DNA of 57,809 nucleotides, taken from Lachnospiraceae bacterium (GTDB lineage Bacteria > Bacillota > Clostridia > Lachnospirales > Lachnospiraceae). Every line of letters begins with the position of its first letter. Position 1 is the stretch's first letter. The notes under the pieces are model-generated. The model was not told where the DNA came from. It was given only the letters and a program-made list of their open reading frames with translations, and did no database searches. This document shows, one piece after another, positions 44,148-51,870 of the stretch. Where the stretch lies: positions 1 to 57,809 of the forward strand of contig JAAUZX010000029.1 in the NCBI GenBank assembly GCA_014804365.1, given 5' to 3'. The translations under genes and the position numbers were made by a program.

Positions 44148-44955
44148 AATCTTTCTCCAATCCATACTCGATCTCCCGATTCATAATCTTTTCCTGATAC
44201 TCCATGATGCGATTGGCAATATTGGTCTGTGCCATCAGATATTTATCCTTATCGAACTCCCTCGCCGTATCTGCATAGACGCTTTTGCCGATCTCTTCCA
44301 TCCGCTCCTGCTCTGCAATCATATCCCCTATCTTCTGGTAAAGCCGCTTCAGTCTCTTGATCTTCGCCTTCAGCTTCGTCGTTTCCTGCCAGATATCCTT
44401 CTGCTCATCGCTGCCCAGATTACCGTCCACCGCCACCGGTGTAGTATCTGTCTTCTTCGCGATCTGGTTCGCACTGAACTGGTCCGTCAGACGCATGACC
44501 CCTTCGGTGGCAGGCAGTGAACTGACCCGCATCCGATAAGAAACCCGGGGCAGGAAATCACTTTCTCTCTGTTCCGGCGAGCAGATTCGTGCGTTGATGG
44601 TGTATTGTCCCTGCTCACCCTTCTCCGCCCTGACCTCTGTGTCAAAATCGATCTCCGCCTTGTCCACATTCAGATTTGTAATCGGAATGATGGAAATGAG
44701 CGGAATCTGCATCTGGAGGTTATCCACGTTATAGCCCTCGTCACCTTCCGGCCTGATCTGTTCATAGGCAATATTCATGTTGCTTAACTGTACGGTCTCT
44801 TCTTTTCCGTTCTGCCGCAGCGTCCCCATATTTTTAATAGTGTCAACTACACGTGCGCGAAGCTGCTCATTGGAGCGCGCCAGCGCATGCAGCGGTGCAT
44901 AGACAAGATCGTCCAGAGGAATAAATTCGCTGTAATCGTATCTTTCGTCAGCCAA
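44140..44955 (-). CDS. DUF2589 protein, smaller paralogue
   Basis: 271 residues. The start is TTG at 44955, with GGAG nine bases upstream. The N-terminal domain has IPLDDLVYAPLHALARSNEQ and the core IPLISIIPITNLNVDKAEID with FDTEVRAEKG, closely parallel to the larger DUF2589 protein. The C-terminal 80 residues are Lys/Glu-rich and likely coiled coil. Two DUF2589 paralogues of different length in one operon suggest a hetero-oligomer. Confidence 0.8.
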   Translation of the reverse strand: MADERYDYSEFIPLDDLVYAPLHALARSNEQLRARVVDTIKNMGTLRQNGKEETVQLSNMNIAYEQIRPEGDEGYNVDNLQMQIPLISIIPITNLNVDKAEIDFDTEVRAEKGEQGQYTINARICSPEQRESDFLPRVSYRMRVSSLPATEGVMRLTDQFSANQIAKKTDTTPVAVDGNLGSDEQKDIWQETTKLKAKIKRLKRLYQKIGDMIAEQERMEEIGKSVYADTAREFDKDKYLMAQTNIANRIMEYQEKIMNREIEYGLEKDYE

Positions 44956-44999
44956 TGGCTAAATCTCCTTTCTTCGATGTCTGAACCGGGATTTTCGCA

Positions 45000-46160
45000 T
45001 TACGCGAGAAACAGTTCCCGCTCTTCTTCTCTTCTCCGTGCAAGTCCCGGGAGCACCTTACCGCCGCCTTTGTTATACAGGAGTAATTTATCCGCTACTG
45101 TAGCCGCATCCCTGCCGTTAACCAGCTTCTCCAAATTTCCGTTGCCGCAGTTATAGCAGAAGCTTGTCAGGGCATCGAACTGATTCTGGTTCAACGCGAA
45201 GCTGATTACTCCTTTCTTCACACAGGCATTCACATAACCCGCGTATTTGGCAAGATCCTCTTTCAGAAGCGATTTAGCCGCCACCTCGGATGCGAGTGTG
45301 TCCCCCTCCTTCACGCCGGCAGTATGTCCGTAACCAATCGTCCACACTCCCGCAGGGCATTTATAAGCTTCCAGACGACATCCCTCATACTTAGCGACCA
45401 GCTCTACGCCTCTGTCGGAAATATGCATATCGCTTCCGACTGCTGCCATCGTCCTGCTGCCCTGATTCTGTACCGTTTCCGCTTGTGCTTTCCCGACAGC
45501 CTCCTTTGCCTGTCCTGCTATGGCTTGTGCCTTCTCTGCAGCCTCCCTTGCCTGTCCGGCTATAACCTGTGCCGTCTGCTGCACCGTCTGTTCCGATCCC
45601 ATGGCAGCTTTGACATCTTTGCGGAAGCCCTCCATCGTATAACCGCTCTGCACGCCGTTCCAGAGATGATTCGGATCGCCGTGTCCCGATGCGATGCCTC
45701 TGTCATGCCCTTCTTTATGGCTGATGACTACTCCATCCGCCAGAGGGTCCAGATGATACTCCTGACACAGGAATGCAAACAGTTCTACCGCCGCATCGTA
45801 AGTACGCTTAATCACTTCCATTGCAGCAGTCTGATCCGTACAGGTAAAAGTGGCTCCTCCCGTGTACTTGATGCAAGACGGCTCACACATCTCCACACCG
45901 ATGTGCGTATTGTTTGCACTGCCGCCGGCATGCCACGCCCGATGATCCCACGGAAGAGTCTGATATACCTTGCCCGTATTGCCGTCTATAAAGGCATGCA
46001 CGCAGGCCCTCTCCTGCTCCGGTTTGTCCCAATTACGGATAAAGGTTTCCGCCGAAGGCTGCGGACAGCCTACGCTATGCAGCATCAATCCTTTTACCGT
46101 AATCCTTTTCCCTGCCTTATAACAGGGATTGTTTTTCATAATGCTTTGTACGATTTCCAT
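45000..46160 (-). CDS. Bifunctional endolysin-like enzyme: amidase plus GH24 lysozyme
   Basis: 386 residues. Residues about 15-175 form an N-acetylmuramoyl-L-alanine amidase domain (Amidase_2/PGRP) with zinc ligand H28 in LMLHSVGC and others at WDHRAWHAGG and SGHGDPNHLWNGV. An Ala/Glu/Gln-rich linker with two repeats of the IAGQA(R/K)EA type spans 195-235. A phage-type GH24 muramidase follows with catalytic E259 and CPAGVWTIGYGHT, in which Cys268 takes the place of T4 Asp20. There is no signal peptide, as in phage endolysins. It is the first gene of the ten-gene operon. GGAGGG lies six bases upstream. Confidence 0.9.
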   Translation of the reverse strand: MEIVQSIMKNNPCYKAGKRITVKGLMLHSVGCPQPSAETFIRNWDKPEQERACVHAFIDGNTGKVYQTLPWDHRAWHAGGSANNTHIGVEMCEPSCIKYTGGATFTCTDQTAAMEVIKRTYDAAVELFAFLCQEYHLDPLADGVVISHKEGHDRGIASGHGDPNHLWNGVQSGYTMEGFRKDVKAAMGSEQTVQQTAQVIAGQAREAAEKAQAIAGQAKEAVGKAQAETVQNQGSRTMAAVGSDMHISDRGVELVAKYEGCRLEAYKCPAGVWTIGYGHTAGVKEGDTLASEVAAKSLLKEDLAKYAGYVNACVKKGVISFALNQNQFDALTSFCYNCGNGNLEKLVNGRDAATVADKLLLYNKGGGKVLPGLARRREEERELFLA

Positions 46161-46336
46161 ACATTTCCCTCCTTCTTCGGAAAACGTGAATTTTGATTTG
46201 TAACTGCCCGGATTACGCTTTCGGAGCTACGTTCGTTTTCCTCTGTGGGAACATAATACGATATTGTGTTAACCGTCTCGTACACTGTATTGCCAGTGTT
46301 TACTGGATTTGTGGCATTTAACGTAGTGCGAAACAT
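46136..46336 (-). CDS. Possible small ORF overlapping the endolysin start
   Basis: 66 codons from ATG 46336, overlapping the first 25 bases of the endolysin gene. The composition is protein-like (VYETVNTISYYVPTEENERS) but the ribosome-binding site is weak and one palindromic operator lies within it. It may be a coupling ORF or chance. Confidence 0.25.
   Translation of the reverse strand: MFRTTLNATNPVNTGNTVYETVNTISYYVPTEENERSSESVIRAVTNQNSRFPKKEGNVWKSYKAL
46250..46270. promoter_or_regulatory. Palindromic site 1 upstream of the endolysin operon
   Basis: A 21-bp imperfect palindrome with half-sites AACACAATA and TATTATGTT (minus strand). It is followed on one side by GTTAACC-type sequence, as is site 2 at 46431-46451. 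Confidence 0.6.
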
Positions 46337-46430
46337 TCAATACTTTCATTTTTTACTTTATATACTACGGTTGTCGTATTTTAAGGGATTTTGCGGCGAT
46401 ATTTTTTTGAAAAGAGGGGTTGACACGGGC

Positions 46431-46451
46431 AACAAAATATCGTATTTTGTT
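46431..46451. promoter_or_regulatory. Palindromic site 2 upstream of the endolysin operon
   Basis: A 21-bp palindrome with perfect 9-base half-sites AACAAAATA and TATTTTGTT. A plus-strand TTGACA (46420-46425) with TATTTT 17 bases on (46443-46448) overlaps it. The rest of the interval 46161-46670 holds a short ACACTG/CAGTGT hairpin and no convincing gene. Confidence 0.65.
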
Positions 46452-46670
46452 AACCATTTACTTTCACCACGCCACCGCAACATCTGCACGGCATAGCCAG
46501 ACAAAATTACTCTGTTTTACACTGTCGTTAAAATTATGCTAAATCCGTGCTAATATCGCGTTATGATCTTGCTCAGCTTGCGCTAAAAAACCCCATTTCC
46601 TATTCCATGCCTGTCCTACAGTCCTTATAATGGCGTGTGAATAATACACAAGAAAGAGGGGCGACATCTC

Positions 46671-46814
46671 ATGAATATCGGAATGATAATTATCTGTGCA
46701 GTAGGCGGCCTGACCGGCGTACTCAGTGCACTATATCTGCTGATCAGTATGCCTGCTGTGATCCTATGGAAGCTCTATCGTAAGATCAAATTCGGCTACG
46801 CTATGTATCAGTAA
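46671..46814 (+). CDS. Small membrane protein (47 residues)
   Basis: It begins MNIGMIIICAVGGLTG and has one membrane helix at about 4-32, then a basic tail ending FGYAMYQ. GAGGGG lies nine bases before the ATG, and a TATAAT is at 46626-46631. A GC-rich hairpin follows the stop. Its position before kdpD/kdpE-like genes might suggest a KdpF-like role, but the sequence does not clearly match KdpF. Confidence 0.6.
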   Translation: MNIGMIIICAVGGLTGVLSALYLLISMPAVILWKLYRKIKFGYAMYQ

Positions 46815-46820
46815 GAGAAA

Positions 46821-46859
46821 GGGCGGGCTGTCCGAAGTTCTCCTTCAGACAGCCCGCCC
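46821..46859. terminator. GC-rich bidirectional terminator hairpin
   Basis: GGGCGGGCTGTC and GACAGCCCGCCC arms, extended by GAAG/CTTC. On the minus strand TTTCT follows. It separates the two convergent small ORFs. Confidence 0.7.
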
Positions 46860-46894
46860 AAGCATATCTCATTCTTCATTTCCGTCAGTCTCAT

Positions 46895-46978
46895 TTACTT
46901 ATGCTCATACCAGATTCCACCAAAAAATCCGATCACAACAAGTATGATTGAAACAACAGACCAAACGTCCATTTGCAT
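46895..46978 (-). CDS. Very small membrane protein (27 residues)
   Basis: It reads MQMDVWSVVSIILVVIGFFG and then GIWYEHK. One membrane helix is followed by a charged end. GGAGG lies eight bases before the ATG, an excellent ribosome-binding site for so short a frame. It diverges from the kdpD-like gene. The function is unknown. Confidence 0.6.
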   Translation of the reverse strand: MQMDVWSVVSIILVVIGFFGGIWYEHK

Positions 46979-47027
46979 TTTGATTTCCTCCTTATGTCAT
47001 TCTCTATTCTGAATACTAGCATATTCA

Positions 47028-47058
47028 GCTGATCCGCAACAGCTGATCAGCTTTTTTT
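47028..47058 (+). terminator. Terminator-like hairpin before kdpD
   Basis: GCTGATC and GATCAGC arms followed by TTTTTTT on the plus strand. Confidence 0.6.
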
Positions 47059-47101
47059 TAGCATACATTTAGCGTTTTCTTGATATTTTCTTATCTCTTT
47101 C

Positions 47102-47119
47102 TTAACGCCTTTTTAACGC
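47102..47119 (+). promoter_or_regulatory. Direct repeats, possible response-regulator operator
   Basis: TTAACGC occurs at 47102-47108 and 47113-47119, spaced 11 bases start to start. This is the spacing bound by OmpR-family dimers. A related TTTAGCG lies near 47067. A TATAAT follows close to the kdpD ribosome-binding site. Confidence 0.4.
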
Positions 47120-47180
47120 TGTTTTCTATTTTGCTTTTACGGCAAAGAAGGTATAATAAACGGGAAAGGAGCACATAGTC

Positions 47181-48272
47181 ATGCCCTCAGTATCTATTAT
47201 GACCAAAACAAAGACAAAATCTCTTATTAAAAATATCATTATTCCTCTGTCCGGTCTGGCGGTCGCAACTGCTTTTGCATTCCTTTTTTTCTATCATGTA
47301 CCGGAAAACTCCGGCAATATTGCACCGATCTATATTCTTGCGCTGATTGTTATCGTGCGCTATACGGACGGATATCTGCCGGGACTGATTTCCTCCGTGA
47401 TTGCCGTGGTCTGTGTAAATTATCTGTTCACTTACCCTTATTTTGAACTGAATTTTACGCTCTCCGGCTACCCGATCACTTTTTTAGAAATGCTCGGTGT
47501 AACATTGCTTACCTGCACCATGACTACCAATATGAAACAGCAGGCCCGTATGATCGCCGAGAAGGACAAGCTGCTCTCAGAGACAGAGAAGGAAAAAATG
47601 CGTGCCAATCTGCTGCGCGCCGTATCCCACGATCTGCGAACGCCGCTGACCGGCATTATCGGCGCCAGCTCCTCTTATCTGGACAGCACTGAACTACTTG
47701 ATGAATCGGAAAAGACTGCTATTGTGACGCATATTCGCGAGGATGCCAACTGGCTGCTCAATATGGTGGAAAATCTCCTATCCGTGACCCGTATTCATGG
47801 TCAATCTTCCGCAGTCAAGAAAACCGATGAATCAGTGGAGGAGATCGTCTCCGCCGCCATCAATCGTTTGAAGAAAAGGATTCCGGAGGCTTCCGTCAAT
47901 GTCTCGGTGCCCGAGGATCTTCTCATCCTGCCGATGGATGCCATATTAATCGAGCAGGTACTGATCAATCTGCTGGAAAATGCGATCGTTCATTCACAGA
48001 GCCGAAAGCCGATCCTGTGCTATGTGGACGACGATGAACACAATGTGACCTTTCATGTTAAAGATTTCGGGATCGGTATTGATCCGGAGCGATTAAACAA
48101 TATTTTTGATGGTAATTCTTATATCGGAAACAGTGAATCCGACTCTAAAAAGGGAATGGGGATCGGCCTGTCCATCTGCAAGACGATTATCACGGCTCAC
48201 AACGGCACCATTAACGCCGGAAATCATGAACAGGGTGCAGAATTCTATTTTACGCTTCCAAAAGGAGAATAA
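47181..48272 (+). CDS. KdpD-like sensor histidine kinase, short form
   Basis: 363 residues. It corresponds to the C-terminal half of KdpD, with membrane spans of the DUF4118 type (about 18-115), then HisKA with H150 in RAVSHDLRTPLTG and a HATPase domain with LLENAIVHS and GIGLSICKTI. The long N-terminal KdpD/USP cytoplasmic domain that senses K+ limitation is absent. AAAGGAG lies nine bases upstream. The kdpE-like regulator follows 32 bases downstream. No kdpABC pump genes are in the window. Confidence 0.88.
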   Translation: MPSVSIMTKTKTKSLIKNIIIPLSGLAVATAFAFLFFYHVPENSGNIAPIYILALIVIVRYTDGYLPGLISSVIAVVCVNYLFTYPYFELNFTLSGYPITFLEMLGVTLLTCTMTTNMKQQARMIAEKDKLLSETEKEKMRANLLRAVSHDLRTPLTGIIGASSSYLDSTELLDESEKTAIVTHIREDANWLLNMVENLLSVTRIHGQSSAVKKTDESVEEIVSAAINRLKKRIPEASVNVSVPEDLLILPMDAILIEQVLINLLENAIVHSQSRKPILCYVDDDEHNVTFHVKDFGIGIDPERLNNIFDGNSYIGNSESDSKKGMGIGLSICKTIITAHNGTINAGNHEQGAEFYFTLPKGE

Positions 48273-48304
48273 CAAACCAGAACCGTATAAACGGAGGATT
48301 TTCT

Positions 48305-49015
48305 ATGAATCTCAGACATGAAATCTTATTGATCGAAGATGAGAAAAATATATGTAATTTTATCGCAACCACACTGCGGACACAAAACTATAAAGTAAGC
48401 TTTGCAGAAAATGCCGCAAATGGTCTGTCTCTGGCGACCTCCGGCTGTCCCGACTTGATCCTCCTGGATCTTGGTCTTCCCGACATGGACGGCATCGACG
48501 TAATACGCAATGTCAGAGAGTGGAGCAATATTCCCATCATTGTTATCTCCGCCAGAACCCAGGAAGAGGAGAAAGTAGAAGCTCTGGATGCGGGCGCTGA
48601 CGATTATATTACCAAACCTTTCGGCACGTCCGAGCTGCTGGCAAGAATACGCACTGCGCTGCGCCGTTCTTCCTTAATCAACGGCGTCCCTGTCTCCGGG
48701 CAGAGCAGATACACAGCGAAAGAGCTTGTTATTGACTATGATAAACATACGATAACCGTGGCCGGCGACATTATCCATTTTACCCAGATTGAGTATAAGA
48801 TACTGACCTTCCTCGCCCGCAATGCCGGCAAAGTAATTACCTACGATACGCTGATCACTCATGTATGGGGACCATATGCGGACAGCAACAACCGGATCCT
48901 GCGTGTAAACATGGCCAATATTCGCCGCAAATTAGAACAAAACCCCGCTGATCCCCAGTATATTTTTACAGAGATCGGCATCGGATACCGCATGATCGAC
49001 AATGAGAATCTGTGA
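48305..49015 (+). CDS. KdpE-like OmpR-family response regulator
   Basis: 236 residues. The receiver has E11/D12, phospho-acceptor D55 in LILLDLGLPDMDG and Lys in YITKPFG. The winged-helix DNA-binding domain runs from about 130 with LTFLARNAGKVITYDTLITH and IGIGYRM. GGAGG lies seven bases before ATG. It pairs with the short KdpD-like kinase and may bind the direct repeats in front of it. Confidence 0.9.
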   Translation: MNLRHEILLIEDEKNICNFIATTLRTQNYKVSFAENAANGLSLATSGCPDLILLDLGLPDMDGIDVIRNVREWSNIPIIVISARTQEEEKVEALDAGADDYITKPFGTSELLARIRTALRRSSLINGVPVSGQSRYTAKELVIDYDKHTITVAGDIIHFTQIEYKILTFLARNAGKVITYDTLITHVWGPYADSNNRILRVNMANIRRKLEQNPADPQYIFTEIGIGYRMIDNENL

Positions 49016-49021
49016 CGACCG

Positions 49022-49050
49022 TTGACAAATGCATAAAAAAACAGTATACT
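49022..49050 (+). promoter_or_regulatory. Promoter of the SRP RNA gene
   Basis: TTGACA (49022-49027), 17 bases, TATACT (49045-49050). Start of transcription is expected at about 49057. Confidence 0.85.
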
Positions 49051-49057
49051 AATAAAA

Positions 49058-49320
49058 CCGTGCAGCCGGGGCGTTAGCGGTGTCCTGTACCCACAATCCG
49101 CTCTAGTGGGGGTGATGTTTTATCGAGGGCGTACGCTTGTGTAGCTGCCCTTTATAAGTGGCGTTGAAGTTTGGGTCTTACGCAATGGGAATCCATGAAC
49201 CGTGTCAGGGTGGGAACACAGCAGCACTAAGTGGAAGCTCTCATGTGCCGTGAGGGTGCCTGGCGGAGTTAACTGTAAAGGTAACGTACATGGGTTAAGT
49301 TCGACATAAAACGCACGGTT
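49058..49320 (+). ncRNA. ffs: Signal recognition particle RNA, large bacterial type
   Basis: About 263 bases. The ends pair (CCGTGC with GCACGG). Near 49205-49230 the domain IV loop reads GTCAGG-GTG-GGAA-CAC-AGCAGC, with the conserved symmetric loop bound by Ffh and a GGAA tetraloop. The 5' part (AGCCGGGGCGTTAGCGGTGT) would form the Alu-like domain found in Firmicutes. It guides membrane-protein targeting. Exact ends are estimated from the terminal stem and promoter. Confidence 0.9.
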
Positions 49321-49379
49321 TTAAATTTGTAAAGCTCACAATTATGCAAAGTTCACGTTTAAGTAAACACTTTTCTTTC

Positions 49380-50543
49380 TCATAATTCCACTTTTCTGAG
49401 ATAATACCCGAATTCTCCCGCTCTCACATTACCTCCCGGACATTCAAACGCTTCAAATCCGAACATAAGCGCAACCATCTTCTCACGCTCATAGAATACG
49501 CCCGGTACACCCAGATAATAATCCTGTTCCTTTCCCAGAATTATGTAACGGTAATTATAGAATCCATGCAGCAGGAAACTGTTATTGACCAACTGCTGAT
49601 ATTTCGATTGCAAAATCACAAAATCCTTGGGTTCGATCTTGACATAGACCCGCTCGTCACCGTATGGATGTATTTTCTCATAAGTATCTAAAATCTGCTC
49701 CCACTTGTCCTCTTTTACAGAGTATACCGGCATGTTATCGTGTTCGGGTTCGTCTTCTCTCACTGTACGTCGAGGCAGTTCTTCCGTAATGATAACCGTA
49801 GTCGGTGTGTTCGCGTATCGTGACTGCTCTGCCCTAATCGCCTGTTCCATATCTTTCTGCGAGGCGGATTCATTTTCAAACTTCATGTCTCTTTGGAGAC
49901 TCATTCTGTTTTCCGGTTCTATGTCTCTTTGAGCCATTGCATTATTTTCCGATTCTATGTCTCTACGGGAAATCGTTTTATTTTCCGGCACCATGTCTCT
50001 TTGTGTAACCGCTTTGTTTTCTGATTCCATGTCTCTACGGGCAGTCGCTTTATTTTCCGGTTTTAAGTCTCTTTGGGTAATTGCTTCATTTTCCGTTTCC
50101 ATTTCCTTATGGGTAACCGCTTTATCTCTCGGTTCTATATCTCTTTGAGCAACTGTCCTTTGCTGCGGCACTGACTCTTTTTGTACTATTGTTTCTCCCT
50201 GCGGCTCTATATGCTCCCGCGCCCCTACTGCGAATTTACTCTTCCCTTCCAGCAAATATCCGCCGGGCAGCATAACCTGAATCATCGCATGGTTCGTCTG
50301 ATCCGCAAGATCATCTTTCCAGATGCCGCTGCCGTCCTGAATCGTAATGCCGTTTAATTCCTTCCAACCGCTTCCATTATAGACACGGATCGGAAATCTT
50401 CCGTTTATATTATGTGGAATATTCTGAATTTTCAAGTATAATCTGCTGTCTTTATCACGACTCTCCACCTTTACAAAACCGGCGCTCCCCATTCTGATTC
50501 CATCTTTATACAGACCTATATATATGATTTCCTTCTGATACAT
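49380..50543 (-). CDS. Repeat-containing protein, DUF6128-like
   Basis: 387 residues. A conserved N-terminal domain (1-105) with IIYIGLYKDGIRMGSAGFVK is strand-rich. Residues 130-233 are at least eight 12-residue repeats of the type (A)xxQRDxExENK. The C-terminal domain (about 285-387) has KDFVILQSKYQQLVNNSFLL and HGFYNYRYIILGKEQDYYLG. The ends resemble proteins annotated DUF6128 in Lachnospiraceae, though I cannot confirm this. It is cytoplasmic, with no signal. GGGAG lies five bases upstream. The function is unknown. Confidence 0.65.
   Translation of the reverse strand: MYQKEIIYIGLYKDGIRMGSAGFVKVESRDKDSRLYLKIQNIPHNINGRFPIRVYNGSGWKELNGITIQDGSGIWKDDLADQTNHAMIQVMLPGGYLLEGKSKFAVGAREHIEPQGETIVQKESVPQQRTVAQRDIEPRDKAVTHKEMETENEAITQRDLKPENKATARRDMESENKAVTQRDMVPENKTISRRDIESENNAMAQRDIEPENRMSLQRDMKFENESASQKDMEQAIRAEQSRYANTPTTVIITEELPRRTVREDEPEHDNMPVYSVKEDKWEQILDTYEKIHPYGDERVYVKIEPKDFVILQSKYQQLVNNSFLLHGFYNYRYIILGKEQDYYLGVPGVFYEREKMVALMFGFEAFECPGGNVRAGEFGYYLRKVEL
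49845..50156 (-). repeat. 36-bp coding tandem repeats
   Basis: About eight and a half imperfect 36-bp units encode the 12-residue repeats of the protein at 49380-50543. Units differ by scattered substitutions, so this is an aged minisatellite that keeps the reading frame. Confidence 0.85.
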
Positions 50544-50653
50544 ACACTCTCCCTCTCTCCTATATCATACTGGCGCATGGATCAATCGATACCCGCCGGT
50601 TTGTCTTCGGGGCATCAATATCCGTACACTATGAATATATGCACCAATACGGC

Positions 50654-50693
50654 AAAAAATGCCGGATAAACATCCAACGGATGCTATCCGGCA
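50654..50693 (-). terminator. Terminator after the CdaR-family gene
   Basis: Minus strand TGCCGGATA and TATCCGGCA arms with an inner GCATCC/GGATGT stem, followed by TTTTTT (50654-50659). Confidence 0.85.
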
Positions 50694-50718
50694 CGAAAGA
50701 GCGTATCTCCGACTCTCA

Positions 50719-51807
50719 TCAATAATCTAAAGAATCCAGATATTTCATATAATTAACAACCATCAGCGCGATTTTGAAGGTCAGGGCATCCTCGAACGTC
50801 CTGATATCCAATCCGGTACTTGCCTCCAGTTTCTCAATACGATACACCAGTGTATTACGGTGTACAAAAAGCTGTCTGGAAGTCTCGGACACATTCAGAT
50901 TATTCTCAAAAAACTTATTAATCGTTGTCAATGTCTCGTCATCCAGTTCACTCGGTATATTCGAGCCGAAAATCTCATCAATAAAGATCCGGCAAAGATT
51001 GATCGGAAGCTGGTAAATTAAACGGCCGATTCCAAGCGTATTATAGGCGGTCACCTTCTTCTCTGCATAGAAGATCTTACCTACGTCAAGCGCCATCTTA
51101 GCCTCTTTATAAGACTTAGAAACCTCTTTCAGTTCGTTCACGATCGTACCATATGCCACACGTACATTCGTCATTGCCTCCATGTTCATCATGTCCACAA
51201 TCGTATTTGCAACCTGATCAAGTTTTGTATAGTCATCCTCCTGCTCCAGCTCTTTGATCAGAATCACATTACTCTCATCCACTGCCGTAATGTAATCTCC
51301 CACCTGTGCGGAGAACATACCGTTTAGCAACTCGGTAGATGCAGAATCTTTCTCCTTATCCGTCTCAATCAAAAATACCGCTCTTCTGACGGATGCCTCT
51401 ATATGCAGCTTCTTGGCTCTGTTATAGATATCAACAAGAAGCATGTTATCCAACAGCAAATTTTGGAAGAAGTTATTGCGGTCATATCTTTCCTTATACG
51501 CAATAATCAAATGTTGAAGCTGACTGACCGCAATCTTGCCCAACATATATGCGTCCTCTCCGCTGCCTCTGGCATCCAGAATATACAGCAGTTCCTCTTC
51601 ATCCAATACTTTCATCAGATGGTGCGCACCGATCACCTGACTGTCTGCTGGTGAATCGGCAAATCCGCTAATGAGTGCCGGCGTGATCTCATCGGATTCA
51701 AAAGTGGATGCAACCACCTTACCCTCCAAATCCCAAACACTCAGATCGATCTTGGAAATAGCCTTGAGTTCTTCTATACTACTCCGGATCACTTGACTTG
51801 ATATCAT
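50719..51807 (-). CDS. CdaR/PucR-family transcriptional regulator
   Basis: 362 residues. An N-terminal sugar-diacid-recognition-like domain (1-130, SKIDLSVWDLEGKVVAST) is followed by a GGDEF-like central region (150-260) without catalytic residues. The C-terminal PucR helix-turn-helix has FFENNLNVSETSRQLFVHRN and TLVYRIEKLEASTGLDIRTF. It is the gene after the MsmK-type ATPase on the same strand, separated by a terminator. It may regulate carbohydrate uptake. The ligand is unknown. Confidence 0.88.
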   Translation of the reverse strand: MISSQVIRSSIEELKAISKIDLSVWDLEGKVVASTFESDEITPALISGFADSPADSQVIGAHHLMKVLDEEELLYILDARGSGEDAYMLGKIAVSQLQHLIIAYKERYDRNNFFQNLLLDNMLLVDIYNRAKKLHIEASVRRAVFLIETDKEKDSASTELLNGMFSAQVGDYITAVDESNVILIKELEQEDDYTKLDQVANTIVDMMNMEAMTNVRVAYGTIVNELKEVSKSYKEAKMALDVGKIFYAEKKVTAYNTLGIGRLIYQLPINLCRIFIDEIFGSNIPSELDDETLTTINKFFENNLNVSETSRQLFVHRNTLVYRIEKLEASTGLDIRTFEDALTFKIALMVVNYMKYLDSLDY

Positions 51808-51831
51808 ATAGTAACCTCTCTTCTACAAAAT

Positions 51832-51857
51832 AAAGGGGATGCCTATGCATCCCCTTT
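51832..51857 (-). terminator. Terminator after msmK
   Basis: Minus strand AAAGGGGATGC-ATAG-GCATCCCCTTT followed by ATTTTG. It lies in the 63-base gap before the regulator gene. Confidence 0.8.
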
Positions 51858-51870
51858 GAAATCATTCTAA

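Noticed and set aside
36668..46160. Prophage
   Set aside because: Only an endolysin-like enzyme suggests a phage. No integrase, terminase, capsid, tail, portal or holin genes are seen, and signalling genes fill the operon.
46671..46814. kdpF
   Set aside because: The position before kdpD/kdpE-like genes is suggestive, but the sequence lacks a clear KdpF pattern and no kdpABC follows.
49845..50156. CRISPR array
   Set aside because: The 36-bp repeats are contiguous, imperfect, in frame and have no spacers. No cas genes are present.
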